Below are positions 10,946 through 21,879 of a stretch of 64,000 nt of DNA, piece by piece; within the stretch, counting starts at the first letter, position 1, and each line of letters begins with the position of its first letter. The DNA comes from Bos javanicus (lineage: Eukaryota; Chordata; Mammalia; Artiodactyla; Bovidae): positions 56,294,698-56,358,697 of the forward strand of contig NC_083883.1 in NCBI RefSeq assembly GCF_032452875.1. Reading direction: 5' to 3'. Below the pieces are notes generated by a model, which saw nothing but the letters and a program-made list of their open reading frames with translations, searched no databases and was not told the DNA's origin. Made by a program: the position numbers and the translations under genes.

Positions 10946-12130
10946 ATTGGCTTAATTGTATAAAATTTGAAGTATAAAGTTTTTATTCTTTAATTTTACT
11001 TTTTATATAAAATAATAATAGCATTAACATTTTACAAGCAGTGTTATACAAATATGATGCTGTTGCTGAAGCTCAACTTTGGGATGACAGGCAGCATTCT
11101 TATACAGTTAAAATGTATAAGTCAGTTAATTTAGATAACTATTGATTTGGGCCTGGAAAGGCAGTTAGGATAGTCTTTCAGTACTTAGGTGTAAGTGTGG
11201 CTGCTGAAAGTTTTTGAAGTTTGTGATGGAGTGTGTGTATGAGAAAAGGTAGGATATAAGAATGTAGCAAAAATAGAAACTTGAGGAAAGACCTCCATAC
11301 TTTAAGAAGTTCTGTTAATGAGAGTTCTCTTACTTCGAGTGAATTATAAAATATTATAGTCTTAGACTAATACCAAGAATAATTTGAATTCACTTTATCC
11401 AAAGTGAAGGGTTTGTTAATATTCAGAGAAGTCTCTTTACTAGTACCTTCCAGTGTGAGATTTTGAAAATGTTACTTTTGTTTAAATCATTCTTATTTCA
11501 TCTTGTTTTTATTTGTTCAATGCGTGGGTGACCTGAGAGATTTCAAAGGTCTTTTGTGCTTCAAGAATACAAATTTGAGATGATATTGTACTTCTTTTGG
11601 AACCAAGGAAGATAATAACCTCTGGAAGATCGTGAGATTTAGAGTGCTCCTCCATATTAGGGGAGGAGAGTAAGTCATTTATAATATATATATGCATATT
11701 TATATATCAAGTAATCACCAGGGTGGCTTAATACTAATAAATAAAAACATTTCAGATTCATTCATTTTGTGACACATTTATATAGCAACAGCATTGGGAA
11801 ACAACACTGGAAGCTCTTTAAATCATGTTGCCATGTTTTGTTTCATTTTGCAAAGAACAGAGTTTATTGTATGGCTCAGGATCTAGCCCTCTGAAGCTGA
11901 GGGGAAGTGAAAGGAGAAATTGACAACTTGGGCTAAAACCTCATTTGTGTGTGTTCACCGGGAAGATTTAGATGCCAGCATCAATCTAGTTAATTGTCTT
12001 AGGATTCATTCTTTGCAATATAGTATCTTATGAGTCCTAGAAACGTCTATAAGTACATGCAACTTTGTTTGTGACTTTAAATGTCTTTATTATGCTGTTT
12101 ATTAAATGCCAGATTGAAAGAAACAAACTA

Positions 12131-12371
12131 CAGTTGACCCTTGAACAGTGTGCTGGGGAGGTGGAGTGTATTAGGGGCACTGACCTTCTGCCCAGTCAAA
12201 AATTCATGTGTAATTTATAGTTGGCCCTCCATATTAGTGGTTCCTCCTTATCCACTGTTCCACATCTGCCGATTCAACCCACCATGGGTCATGTAGTACT
12301 GTAGTATTTAGTGTTGAAAAAGTGTAAGTAGACCTAGGCACTTTAAACCTGTGTTGTTCAAGGGTCAGCTG
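12131..12371. mobile_element. Tigger-type MITE (TcMar-Tigger)
   Basis: The left terminus cagttgacccttgaacagtg pairs with the right terminus gttgttcaagggtcagctg. The interior has cagtcaaaaattcatgtgta and ggccctccatatt passages typical of Tigger2/MER2-like non-autonomous elements. TA precedes the left end. No transposase is encoded. Confidence 0.75.
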
Positions 12372-12433
12372 TGTGTGTCTGTGTGTGTGTATACACTATA
12401 TGTTACAAACTCTCTCTCTCTATATATATATTT
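12370..12433. repeat. TG, CT and TA microsatellite cluster
   Basis: Short TG runs at 12370-12392, then tctctctctc and tatatatata at 12410-12433, about 130 bp upstream of exon C. They adjoin the end of the Tigger MITE. Confidence 0.85.
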
Positions 12434-12564
12434 ATGCTTACCCTATATCTACTTTGTCTATTAGGAACATTGTGACCTTGAGAAATTACAGATTCAAAAA
12501 TTAGAGGTGATCAAAATGCAGTTAAAATCTTTGTCTAATATTATTTCCACTTTTTTTCTTTTAG

Positions 12565-12722
12565 GTAAGCAGAATTTTATATAGTTTCTGTACAGCTTTC
12601 AGACGTTCTTCTAGACAAGTATCTGATGTTAAAGACTCGGTTATTCCTACCCCCGACAGTGATGTGTTTACCTTCAGTGTCTCCTTGGAGGTAAAAGAAG
12701 ATGATGGAAAAGGAAACTTCAG
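12565..12722 (+). CDS. RABGAP1L: RABGAP1L exon C (PTB helix, linker, DUF3694 start)
   Basis: The acceptor is ttttcttttag|GTAAGC and the donor TTCAG|gtgaga. Exon B ends on a codon boundary, so the exon opens at Val. Residues 129-180 of the fragment finish the PTB helix (VSRILYSFCTAFRRSS), cross a polar linker (DVKDSVIPTPDSD) and start the DUF3694 beta region (VFTFSVSLEVKEDDGKG). The exon begins with six bases that resemble a splice donor (GTAAGC), which is unusual but harmless when the preceding AG is used. DUF3694 is shared with KIF1-type kinesins; its role in this family is poorly defined. Confidence 0.94.
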
Positions 12723-13074
12723 GTGAGATTATCTGGAAAAAATAAAAATTAGTATTGTGTCTGAAATATAATATTGACTAATATGTAGGTTCCAGAAACT
12801 ATACACTGTTGTTATAAAGCTTTAGGATGATACAGAAAAACTTCATTGGTGGATGTGTGGTTCACTTTTGTCAGGCTTTTCAGATCGTTTATGTAAATTA
12901 TTTTCTTGATATTTTAAAATACTGAAAATTAGAATAAAAATTTTTGGTCTTTTCAGCAATAATCACTTTTTAATATTATAAAAATTTAAAAATTATTTTG
13001 TCAAAATTATTAAAAATTTTATTTTATCACAATTTTATCAAAAATATTTGATACTAGGGTGTACTTTTTAAACT

Positions 13075-13300
13075 TCATATTTTATATTGGAGTACAGTTG
13101 ATTAACAATGCTGTAATAGTTTCAGGTGTACAGCTAATTATCTGTATACAAGTCTCTATTCTTTTTCAAATTCTTTTTCCATTTAAATTTTTACAGAATA
13201 TTGAGCAATGTTCCTTGTGCTATACAGTAGGTCCTTGTTGGTTATTTTAAACATAGTATGTATAATCCCTACTACCCCTCCCCCTCCACCTCCAGAGTGT
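13075..13300 (-). mobile_element. L1 3' UTR fragment, antisense
   Basis: ggagtacagttgattaacaa, then gtgctatacagtaggtcctt and gttggttatttta match the artiodactyl L1 3' UTR in reverse. Confidence 0.75.
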
Positions 13301-13413
13301 ATTTTTTACAGTTATATATACATATATATATGTAGTTTTTTTACTTTTAACTTCATGATGTAAGAATTTTTCCATTAAAATGTTTTTATTTATTCATTTA
13401 TTTTAAAATATTT

Positions 13414-13601
13414 ATTTGGTTGCATCATGTGGGATCTTGTCTTACGGGCTCAGTAGTTGCTGTATGTCTGCTCTCTAGTTGTGGCGTGCAGGTTTAATTG
13501 CTCCATGGCATGTGGGATCCTAGTTCCCAGACTAGGGATCAAACTTGTGTTCCCTATATTACAAGGTGGGTTTTTAACCACTGGACCACCAGGGAAGTCC
13601 C
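13414..13601 (-). mobile_element. CHR (tRNA-derived) SINE, antisense
   Basis: The reverse CHR body reads gttgcatcatgtgggatctt, then gatcctagttcccagactag and ccactggaccaccagggaag. The duplication taaaatattt flanks it at 13404-13413 and 13602-13611. CHR SINEs are shared by cetaceans, hippos and ruminants, so this is older than the BovB-derived SINEs. Confidence 0.85.
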
Positions 13602-13789
13602 TAAAATATTTTTAATTAGAATTGTTTTTAATAGTTGTCAGTAGTAGTTTGTATGATTTGACCATCATTTAATTATTTCCTTCTGTTGTATATTTGGAAT
13701 GTTGTTCTTTAGTTCAAAAATAGGCAGATAATAAGAAATAGTTACACTCTTATTGATCACCTATGTGCCTTTACTTTGCCTTTGTTTCT

Positions 13790-13900
13790 GACAATAATTA
13801 TTAGGTAGGTATTTTATCTTTTTTTTTTAAGTTATAGAAATTGAGACTTAGGCCAAATAAGTTACTGAAAGTATTTTTCCTTTTCAAATAAGACAGCTTA
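13790..13900 (-). repeat. MIR-like relic
   Basis: ttatagaaattgagacttag followed by gccaaataagttactgaaag resembles the MIR core in reverse. Weak. Confidence 0.4.
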
Positions 13901-14254
13901 TATTACAAACACTTACTGTTTTAATGGACTAATTCTTAAGAATTGTCAGTCTGGCCTAGGTTAGAATTTAACTTGGCCTGATCTATTCCTCTTTGTTCAT
14001 CTTTTATTTATATTTTCTTGGATTTGTCACAATCATCTAATTCTGGATGTTTAAAAGTAAGCTCTTTTTCTCACTTGTTTTGCCTTGGATTTAACTGTGT
14101 TAAAAGCATTCATAACCATATAACCAGCTAAACCAGAACTATAACAGTCTTAAAATTAAATAAACCGTGTTCCCAAATTTGTTAAAATTTAAAACTAAAA
14201 TTTGAAATGATGTAATTTAAAAAGTTTTGATTTAAAACAAACTTACAGTTACAA

Positions 14255-14485
14255 GGGGGAAAGTGAGGGGAAATGAATCAATTGGGAGAATTGGGGTTGG
14301 CATATACACACTGCTATATGTTAAAAAGACAACTAATTAGAACCTACGGTACAGCAAGCACAAGGCACTCTACTCAGTACTCTGTAATGACCTATATGGG
14401 AAAAGAGTCAGGAAAAGAGTGGCTATATGTCTATGTATAACTGACTTACTTGCTGTACACCTGAAACTGATACAACCAAAGTTTG
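14255..14485 (+). mobile_element. L1 3' UTR fragment, sense
   Basis: Sense L1 3' end text: gttggcatatacacactgct, then gtacagcaagcacaaggcac, cctatatgggaaaagag and gctgtacacctgaaactgat. It ends about 140 bp upstream of exon D. Confidence 0.75.
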
Positions 14486-14626
14486 TATTTATTTTGTGTC
14501 AAGGTGAAAGTTTTATATATCTTAATAAGGTTGTTAAATACTCTTGTTTCATTCTAACCTTGAAATAGATGACCTTTTTATTGTTTTTAATTATTGATCA
14601 TTTCTGTTCTTTTTTGCATTTTTCAG

Positions 14627-14737
14627 TCCTGTGCCTAAGGATCGAGATAAATTTTATTTCAAATTAAAACAAGGAATAGAGAAGAAGCTTGTGATTACAG
14701 TGCAGCAACTTTCTAACAAAGAATTAGCTATTGAAAG
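14627..14737 (+). CDS. RABGAP1L: RABGAP1L exon D (DUF3694)
   Basis: The acceptor is gcatttttcag|TCCT and the donor GAAAG|gtaagc. The first T completes a Ser codon split after exon C. Residues 182-217 follow: PVPKDRDKFYFKLKQG, then a basic stretch and VQQLSNKELAIE. It leaves with AG of a split Arg codon that is completed 28.6 kb downstream in exon E. The segment is rich in Lys and Glu, as expected for this part of RABGAP1 and RABGAP1L. I judge the exon real because both splice sites are canonical, the phase fits on both sides and the peptide matches the family closely. Confidence 0.94.
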
Positions 14738-15234
14738 GTAAGCAGCTTGCTCCTACATACTATCAAAAACTTGTATTGACATTGTTATTGTTTCAAGAGA
14801 CATGCTATGGAATCTCTGCTGTATTACTGACTGTGGCTTTTCACCATGTTTCAGTTTCTCCATTTAAAAGTGAGAATGACAATAATAATGTTTTCCCCAC
14901 TTAAATAAGTTAGATGTAACTGGTTCATTGAAAATCTCAATTGATGGGGGTAAATAAACATGAAATGGCTTTATTTTTTCAGTAGTAACTGTTTCAATCC
15001 AATTTGGGCTTTTTCTTGCTCTTCCTTATTTACATATAGGACAGACACCTTCCCTTCTCAATCATTTTTGATTATTAAAAAGTCCATTTATTTACTGAGA
15101 TTTTAGAATCTTTAAGAGATTTGTGTTTTAAATATATAAACACACCCATACATACATACACATGGGTGTGCATGCATTTCTATATTTATTTCTGTGTTTA
15201 ATTTTTGTTAGCAGTAGATACAGCAATGTGTTAA

Positions 15235-16430
15235 ACTTTTTATTTGGAAAAAATTTCAATTACAGAAGAGTTAAAACAATAAAACTAGTACAGAGAATAC
15301 ATGTATATTCAGAATCACCTACTAATAATGTTTTATCCCATTTGCTTTCCAAACATTTTCTCAGTCTATGTCTCAGTCTTTGCTTCCCTGTACACACTCA
15401 TAGACACACACACACACACACACACACACACCCCACACCAAAAAACATGATGGTTTTTCTGAACAATTGAAGAGTGGGTTGTATATACCATGATGCTTTT
15501 TCCCTATCTACTTCATTAGGAAATGTGTCTTTCCCAGGAAAACTACGGGTAGGGCTTTCTCTTATGTAACCACATTACATGTATCATCTTCAGTAAACTT
15601 ATTTTCCATACAATACTTTTTATCTAATCTTCTATTTGATTTTGCCAGTGAACCCAGTAATGTCCTTTCCCACCCATCCAGTTTGGGATTCACATTAGGG
15701 TCAGATACTTTGTTTAGCTGCCATACGTCTTTAGGTTTCTTTAATTTTGAAAGATTTCCAGTCTGTCTTAAAACATGGACATTATTGAAGAATACATCTC
15801 TTTTCACTCTTTTTAATATGACATTGTTCAGTTTGGATTTATCTAATATTTCCTCATGATTAGATGCAGATAATTTATTGCTGCATAGATGATTTCTCTC
15901 CTTCACAGTGTATCACATGTGGAGGCTCTTGATAACCATCTGTCCCTTTCTGGTGATGGTAATTTTTGATTTCCAGCCAAAATGTCTGATTTCTCCACTG
16001 TAATTCCGCCCCCCCCAACCCCCCGCTTTGTAACTAGTAAGCAGTTTGTTGGGAGACCCAGGAAAATATCTTGCTTCTCATCAAAATTTCCTCTTTGGTT
16101 TTGCTTCTCATCAAATCAAAATTTCCTCTTTGGTTTAGCTTTCATTCATAATTCTTGTCTGATCCAGTCTTTATCATGATGAATGCAAAGTGGTAATTTT
16201 CCATCTTTTACATTTTCTCTAGGCAGCCCTTGACATTTCTCCTGTAAGCCAGACCTCTCCCTTTTTGTTTTTCCATTTATTACTGTTTGTTTTTGATATT
16301 CACTCTTGAATTCCCTCTCTGAAATAGTTCATGATTCACTGTAGTGTTTAATTATCTAGGTGCTCAAATTGTCCCAGAATTTGCCAGGAGCCCAGTCAAA
16401 CCCTTTGTCTTTGAAAAATGCCCTGAGCAC
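15235..16430 (-). mobile_element. Old L1 3' region, antisense
   Basis: The reverse of the ancient L1 3' UTR: caattacagaagagttaaaa near the start, then ctcatgattagatgcagata, gatttctccactgtaattcc and atgaatgcaaagtggtaatt. It contains a local duplication of the ttgcttctcatcaaa motif around 16071-16137 and a CA microsatellite at 15404-15431. Confidence 0.7.
15404..15431. repeat. CA microsatellite
   Basis: Fourteen CA units in an otherwise L1-derived stretch. Confidence 0.95.
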
Positions 16431-17787
16431 TTCCTTTCTGGTGTAAAAAAAGGCATTTCTCTTTGGCATAAAAAAGGGCATTAACCAGTTTGTAGTATAT
16501 GAATAACTCAGGCAAAGAAGTGTTAGGTGTTGGATAATTTAACTTTAAACAAATAGTAGTTACTAATATTGAAGTTTTATGATTAAATGATACATTATGC
16601 CTGTACTATAGAGGCCTGTACTATGCTTGTATATAAAGCAGTCCTTCCTTTTACCAATGAGAAGTTCCAAGATGGATTAATTTGAATATAGAAACCTTGG
16701 TGAATATAGGTGAAATAGTTGAATGCCTATTTATGTTTTCATTGTTAACTTAAATATTTATACATACATTTAAAATATATTGCACATAATAATTACTTAG
16801 AAATGTTGCCTTTGCCCATATTCTCATATTCATAAGACAGCTTAATTCAGGCTCTTCTCAATAATCTTTGACATTAATGCCTTCATCATTGCTTAGCTAC
16901 TTTTTAAGTAACTTTAAGGCATTTTTCCAGAGCGTAGTATCTCAACTTCTGCCTAAGTTGTTTGAGATGAAGCACTTTTTGAATGATATATATTGCTTTC
17001 ATTAGAAATTTTACCTAAACCAGATGAACCCGTTTGTATAACAGTAGAATAGTTAAAAAAAATTCATTCCATGTATAACTACTTAATATATTGCTTTTAT
17101 TTTAACATAATTAATGTAGATGGTAATGTCTAACAACCATGTGTTCATATACTCAGCAATAATTACCAAATTTGTTTTTTTTTTTTGCTTCTTTTTTCAC
17201 ACATTCTGTCAGATGACCTCTAAACATCCAAACTAAACCTGACTGAGATTGCTTCTGCTAATGGGACTTGCCCAAGCAATACTTGGTTTAACACAGTAGA
17301 CATAACTTCCTGTGACATGGGGTGTTTTTTAAATACTTGAATTTCCCTTTAAAAAAAAAAAAAAAAAAAAAGAAACCCTTGCTTTTTATTGGATTATATT
17401 TGTGTTTAAATCACAAAATGTTAATAGTGGAATTTAAGGTGATCCAGTAGGTGGCAGTCTTGTCAAGGGAATTCTTAACCTCTGAATTTTAAGCACTGCT
17501 GTCGACAGAGTTTATTTGTAGTATAAAGACATCTGTGTTAAGGTAAATACTTCAAATCACATAATTTTGGCTTACCTTCTGAGATGGAAAGTGATTTATC
17601 ATTTTTAAAAACAACTTCTCATTATGTGAAATTTATAACATACACAAAAGTAAAAGAATAATATATTGAACCCCAGTGCACCCATCACCCATTCTGGATG
17701 CTAATTTGCAATATTTTGGGATTTAAAAATGTTAATTTTTATTATGAAAAATTTATTTATCTGTGAATTCAAGTTCAAGGATTCCTT

Positions 17788-18676
17788 CAGTTCAATTCAG
17801 TCGCTCAGTCATGTCCGACTCTTTACAACCCCGTGAAACGTAGCATGCCAGGCCTCCCTGCCCATCACCAACTGCCAGAGTCTACCCAAACTAATGTCCA
17901 TTGAGTTGGTGATGCCATCCAACCATTTCATCCTCTCATCCCCTTCTCCTCCTGCCTTCAACCTTTCCGAGCATCAGGTTCTTTTCAAATGATTCAGCCC
18001 TTCGCATCAGGTGGCCAAAGTATCGGAGTTTCAGCTTCAACATCAGTCCTTCCAATGAACACCCAGGACTGATCTCTGTTAGGATGGACTGGTTGGATCT
18101 CCTTGCAGTCCAAGGGACTCTAAAGATTCTTCTCTGACACAGCAGTTGAAAAGCATCAATTCTTTGGTGTTCAGCTTTCTTGATAGTCCAACTCTCACAT
18201 CCATACATGACTACGGGAAAAACCATAGCCTTGACTAGACAGACCTTTGTTGGCAAAGTAATGTCTCTGCTTTTGAATATGCTATCTAGGTTGGTCATAA
18301 CTTTCCTTCCAAGAAGTAAGTGTCTTTTCATTTCATGGCTGCAATCACCATCTGCAGTGATTTTGGAGCCCAGAAAAATAAAGTCTGTCACTGTTTCCAC
18401 TGTTTCCCCATCTATCTGCCATGAAGTGATGGGACTGGATGCCACGATCTTAGTTTTCTGAATATTGAGCTTTAAGCCAACTTTTTCACTCTCCTTTTTC
18501 ATCAAGAGGCTCTTTAGTTCTTTTTTGCTTTCTGCCATAAGGGTGGTGTCATCTGCATATCTGAGGTTATTGATATTTCTCCCAGCAATCTTGATTTCAG
18601 CTTGTGCTTCTTACAGCCCACCGTTTCTCTGCATATAAGTTAAATAAGCAGGGTGACAATATATAGCCTTGACGTA
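17788..18676 (-). mobile_element. BovB LINE, 5'-truncated, antisense
   Basis: An 889-bp insertion flanked by the 12-bp duplication caaggattcctt (17776-17787 and 18677-18688). On the - strand it encodes RT from just before YADD, with a 200-codon frame (18538 to 17936) from MAESKKELKSLLM through YGCESWTIKKAEHQRIDAFQ to the LGKVEGRRRRG region. YADD upstream is intact. It lacks the endonuclease and RT fingers and palm, so it is inactive. Confidence 0.93.
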
Positions 18677-18740
18677 CAAGGATTCCTTATGTGTAGATAA
18701 TTGTATATACCATTTGGTCTTGACTGCTTTGTAGGCAAGT

Positions 18741-19115
18741 TCAGTTCAGTTTAGTTGCTCAGTCGTGTCCGACTCTTTGTGACGCCATGCACCGCGGCAC
18801 GCCAGGCCTCCCTGTCCATCACCAGTTCCCAGAGTCCACCCAAACCCATGTCCATTGAGTTGGTAATGCCATCCAACCATCTCATCCTCTGTTGTCCCCT
18901 TCTCCTCCTGCCCTCAATCTTTCCCAGCATCAGAGTTTTTTAAATGAGTCAGCTCTTTGCATCAGGTGGCCAAAGTATTGGAGTTTCAGCTTCAACGTCA
19001 GTCCTTCCAATGAACACCCAGGACTGATCTCTGTTAGGATAGACTGGTTGGATCTCCTTGCAGTCCAAGGGACTCTCAAGAGTCTTCTTCAACGCCACAG
19101 TTCAAAAGCAAGTAC
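18741..19115 (-). mobile_element. BovB LINE 3' end, antisense
   Basis: A 375-bp 3' fragment beginning tcagttcagtttagttgctc, flanked by the 12-bp repeat ttgtaggcaagt at 18729-18740 and 19116-19127. It lies only about 50 bp from the preceding BovB but has its own duplication, so it is an independent insertion. Confidence 0.92.
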
Positions 19116-19224
19116 TTGTAGGCAAGTACTGTGTAATTTATCCCTGAATCTCCAGTATCTAGCACCATGCTAGGAACCAGTGCTTTATAGTTACTTAGTC
19201 CTTCCTTAGAACTTTCTCTGTGCT

Positions 19225-19345
19225 GAGCACTGTTCTAGATGTTGCCTATGAGGTGGAGATCCTCTTGTCTTCATTGTACAGTTAGGGCGACTGAGGCTAG
19301 AGAGGTTAAATAGCTTTCTCAAGGTCATACAATCAAATATCAACT
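19225..19345 (-). repeat. MIR SINE relic
   Basis: gcgactgaggctagagaggt and taaatagctttctcaaggtc match the MIR core in reverse orientation. Confidence 0.7.
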
Positions 19346-19714
19346 ACCACATAAATATTCTTACTCTGGTCTTTTTAAACACTTGTTGAGTAGGTGAATA
19401 AAAAGTATGTAAAGATTTTATAAAGTTAGAGCATTGACTAAATTCACTGTAATTTGTAGAGAGTAATAGAACGTTGTACCTGATAGACTCCTAACTTGTT
19501 TAGAGGATATGTGAAAACTGTTCTCATGTTTTGAAGATTTGTTGTGTTCGTGTTCTTTTGCTTTTTTCAAACACTCATGTTAGATTTTACATATTAAGCT
19601 TTATTTAGGAACTGGACATAAGAAAAAAAATATTAACAGGCAACATTTATTGACTTACTGTAATGGCCATTGTAAAATTTAATTGTCATAACAACATGTG
19701 AGAGCGATAATTAT

Positions 19715-19840
19715 AATTATTACCCTATTTTTTTTTTTTTTGGAAGATGAAACAGAAGCTTAATGAAATTAAGTAACTCAGTCAGTTGGCCAGAAACTAA
19801 TAGAGCCAGGGTTTAAGCCAAGCCATTTAACTTCTGAGTA
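19715..19840 (-). repeat. MIR SINE relic
   Basis: gatgaaacagaagcttaatg and ttaagtaactcagtcagttg match the reverse MIR core, preceded by a T run. Confidence 0.6.
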
Positions 19841-20413
19841 TATACTTTTAAAGACTGTACCCAATTAAATTTTGTTTATATGCTAAATTTAAAATTAAAC
19901 CAATTAGAAAATAAATGGATTGGTATTCTTTGGTGTATTTCCAGTGGAATTTGAAAGGGAGAGTATACCTGGGGCATTCAAGTGATTGCTCAGTGATTTC
20001 AAACCCCAGGACACCTTGCCCTGGGAGAAAAGCTGATTTGTTTAGGAGAAGACCAACAATAACAGCTGAGGGGTGAAAGCAAGATGATTGTAATCTGAAA
20101 TGTGTGAGATGAGCAGCCTAAGCCTAATTATTGAGAGGTTCCAGTTAAAATGTCGAAGCAAATCCAATCAGGTCAAGCTCTTCTGGTGTTTCCAAAGTGG
20201 AGATGGCAATCTTCTCTATCCTTCTCCAGCTGCTGTTTTCCTGGATTTCTGTCTCACCATGTGTAGAAATACTGCAGAGGATTTTCTTATATACCCTGAA
20301 ATTGATATGGATTTTAAAGCTTTGTCTAGTATTTGAAATACACTATATACACGATAAGTAGCGTTATTGTATAGTACCCACTTTGATGCTTTGATGGATT
20401 GTTGGTTATGCTA

Positions 20414-20680
20414 CTGCTGCTGCTAAGTCGCTTTAGTCATGTCCGACTCTGTGTGACCTCATAGATGGCAGCCCACCAGGGTCCTCTGTCCCTGGGATTT
20501 TCCAGGCAAGAATACTGGAGTGGGTTGCCATTTTTTTCTCCAGTGCATGCATGCATGCATGCTAAGTCTCTTCAGTTGTGTCTGACTCTGTACGACCCCA
20601 TGGATAGCAGCCCACCAGGCTCCTCTGTCCACGGGATTCTCTAGGCAAGAATACTGGAGTGGGTTGCCATTTCCTTCTCC
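20414..20680 (-). mobile_element. Bov-A2 SINE, antisense
   Basis: Two reverse Bov-A units (each ending aatactggagtgggttgcca), separated by an atgcatgcatgcatgc run. A perfect 13-bp duplication gttggttatgcta flanks it at 20401-20413 and 20681-20693. Probably one of the younger insertions here. Confidence 0.93.
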
Positions 20681-21073
20681 GTTGGTTATGCTAGATAGCC
20701 AAAAAGTGAGTGGGAAAAATTTCAGTTTTTGTTGTATTTGTTTTATGACTAGTTGATTTTTGCTAAGTATTACTTCTTAATTTGTAATAAAATGATTCAG
20801 GGAAAGTAATACCATACACATTTGGAAAACTGGCCTCTTCACAGTTCCTTAACAAGAAGTAGAGTTGTAATGATGGTAATTTCAGACTTTGTGGAAGGTT
20901 AGCTGGGGAGAGATTTTGGCTTCATGGTTTTATGTCTGTCAGACCACTTTGTTCCCAGGGGTCTGCCTTGATGTTTGATGTGTGAGTCAGAATGAAGTAT
21001 TGATATAGCAAGCAAAGTGTAATTACTAGATTTGTTGTAAGTATGCAGCTTCATTTGTACTGAGTAACATAAG

Positions 21074-21344
21074 AAGGCAATGGCACCCCACTCCAGTACT
21101 TTTGCCTGGAAAATCGCATGGATGGAGGAGCCTGGTAGGCTGTAGTCCATGGGGTCGCTAGAGTCGGACACGACTGAGCGACTTCACTTTCACTTTTCAC
21201 TTTCATGCATTGGAGAAGGAAATGGCAACCCACTCCAGTGTTGTTGCCTGGAGAATCCCAGGGACGGGGGAGCCTGGTGGGCTGCCGTCTATGGGGTCAC
21301 ACAAGAGTCGGACATGACTGACGGGACTTAGCAGCAGCAGCAGC
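21074..21344 (+). mobile_element. Bov-A2 SINE (dimer)
   Basis: Close in sequence to the copy at 7370, with both units, the ctttcacttttcactttcat linker and the agcagcagcagcag end. The repeat aacataag flanks it at 21066-21073 and 21345-21352. Confidence 0.92.
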
Positions 21345-21447
21345 AACATAAGCCATTACTGCTAGGAAGAAAAAATTTCCATGGGTTACTTGTATCTGAT
21401 CCTAATTTGGGAGAGTACAGTCATTACACATACATTTTTATATGTAT

Positions 21448-21474
<27 letters not shown>
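21448..21474. repeat. CA microsatellite
   Basis: About 13 CA units bordered by TATA-rich sequence. Confidence 0.95.
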
Positions 21475-21478
<4 letters not shown>

Positions 21479-21879
21479 AAACACATCACTACTAGCCGGC
21501 AGTTTGATCATTTGTAGGGTGATTCAGAGATGTGCCTGTTTTGATAATAAATTGTTTCAGTTTTTAATTTGTGCTTGCTGGCTTAATGCAAAAACTATAT
21601 AATGAGAAGTTGACGTAACTATTGTACAATACACAAACTAGAAAATTGACATTGGTACAGTCTATAGATCTCTGTTGGACCTCTTTTTGAATACTTTTGT
21701 AAATCATAATGTCATTCTATAATAGAATGATAATTTCTTGTTTTTCCAGTGGCAAAAGACCTTTACTTAGCTTTATTTAACTTAAGGTAACTGATCAAGA
21801 TAGTTGTGGACAAGGAGGCTACCAGGTCCTAGCAGAGAAGAGTTCCAGATTGTTCAAATGCAGTAATTTTTTTGAAAAT

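Larger units (their letters stand above)
5545..12564 (+). other. Intron B-C (7.0 kb)
   Basis: Mostly AT-rich sequence in which I recognise few repeats: a mini SINE tail (5599-5665), an AT-rich low-complexity tract (6735-6840), Bov-A2 (7370-7640), an L2 tail (10830-10945) and a Tigger MITE (12131-12371) followed by short TG, CT and TA runs. Bases 5676-6730, 7650-10800 and 10950-12130 hold nothing I can name. A possible cryptic exon is noted at 8497-8598. Confidence 0.7.
12723..14626 (+). other. Intron C-D (1.9 kb)
   Basis: Very AT-rich at 12890-13060. It then holds an antisense L1 tail, a CHR SINE, a MIR trace and a sense L1 tail (separate entries). Bases 13905-14250 hold nothing recognisable. 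Confidence 0.75.

Noticed and set aside
15160..15470. 102-codon frame ending in Thr-His repeats
   Set aside because: It is produced by the CA microsatellite in an antisense L1.
17936..18538. BovB frames reported as separate host genes
   Set aside because: All match BovB RT pieces, are 5' truncated and sit between target-site duplications; treated as mobile elements.
20414..21344. CRISPR-like spaced repeats formed by several Bov-A units
   Set aside because: The repeats are 130-bp SINE units with target-site duplications, in both orientations, in a mammalian intron.
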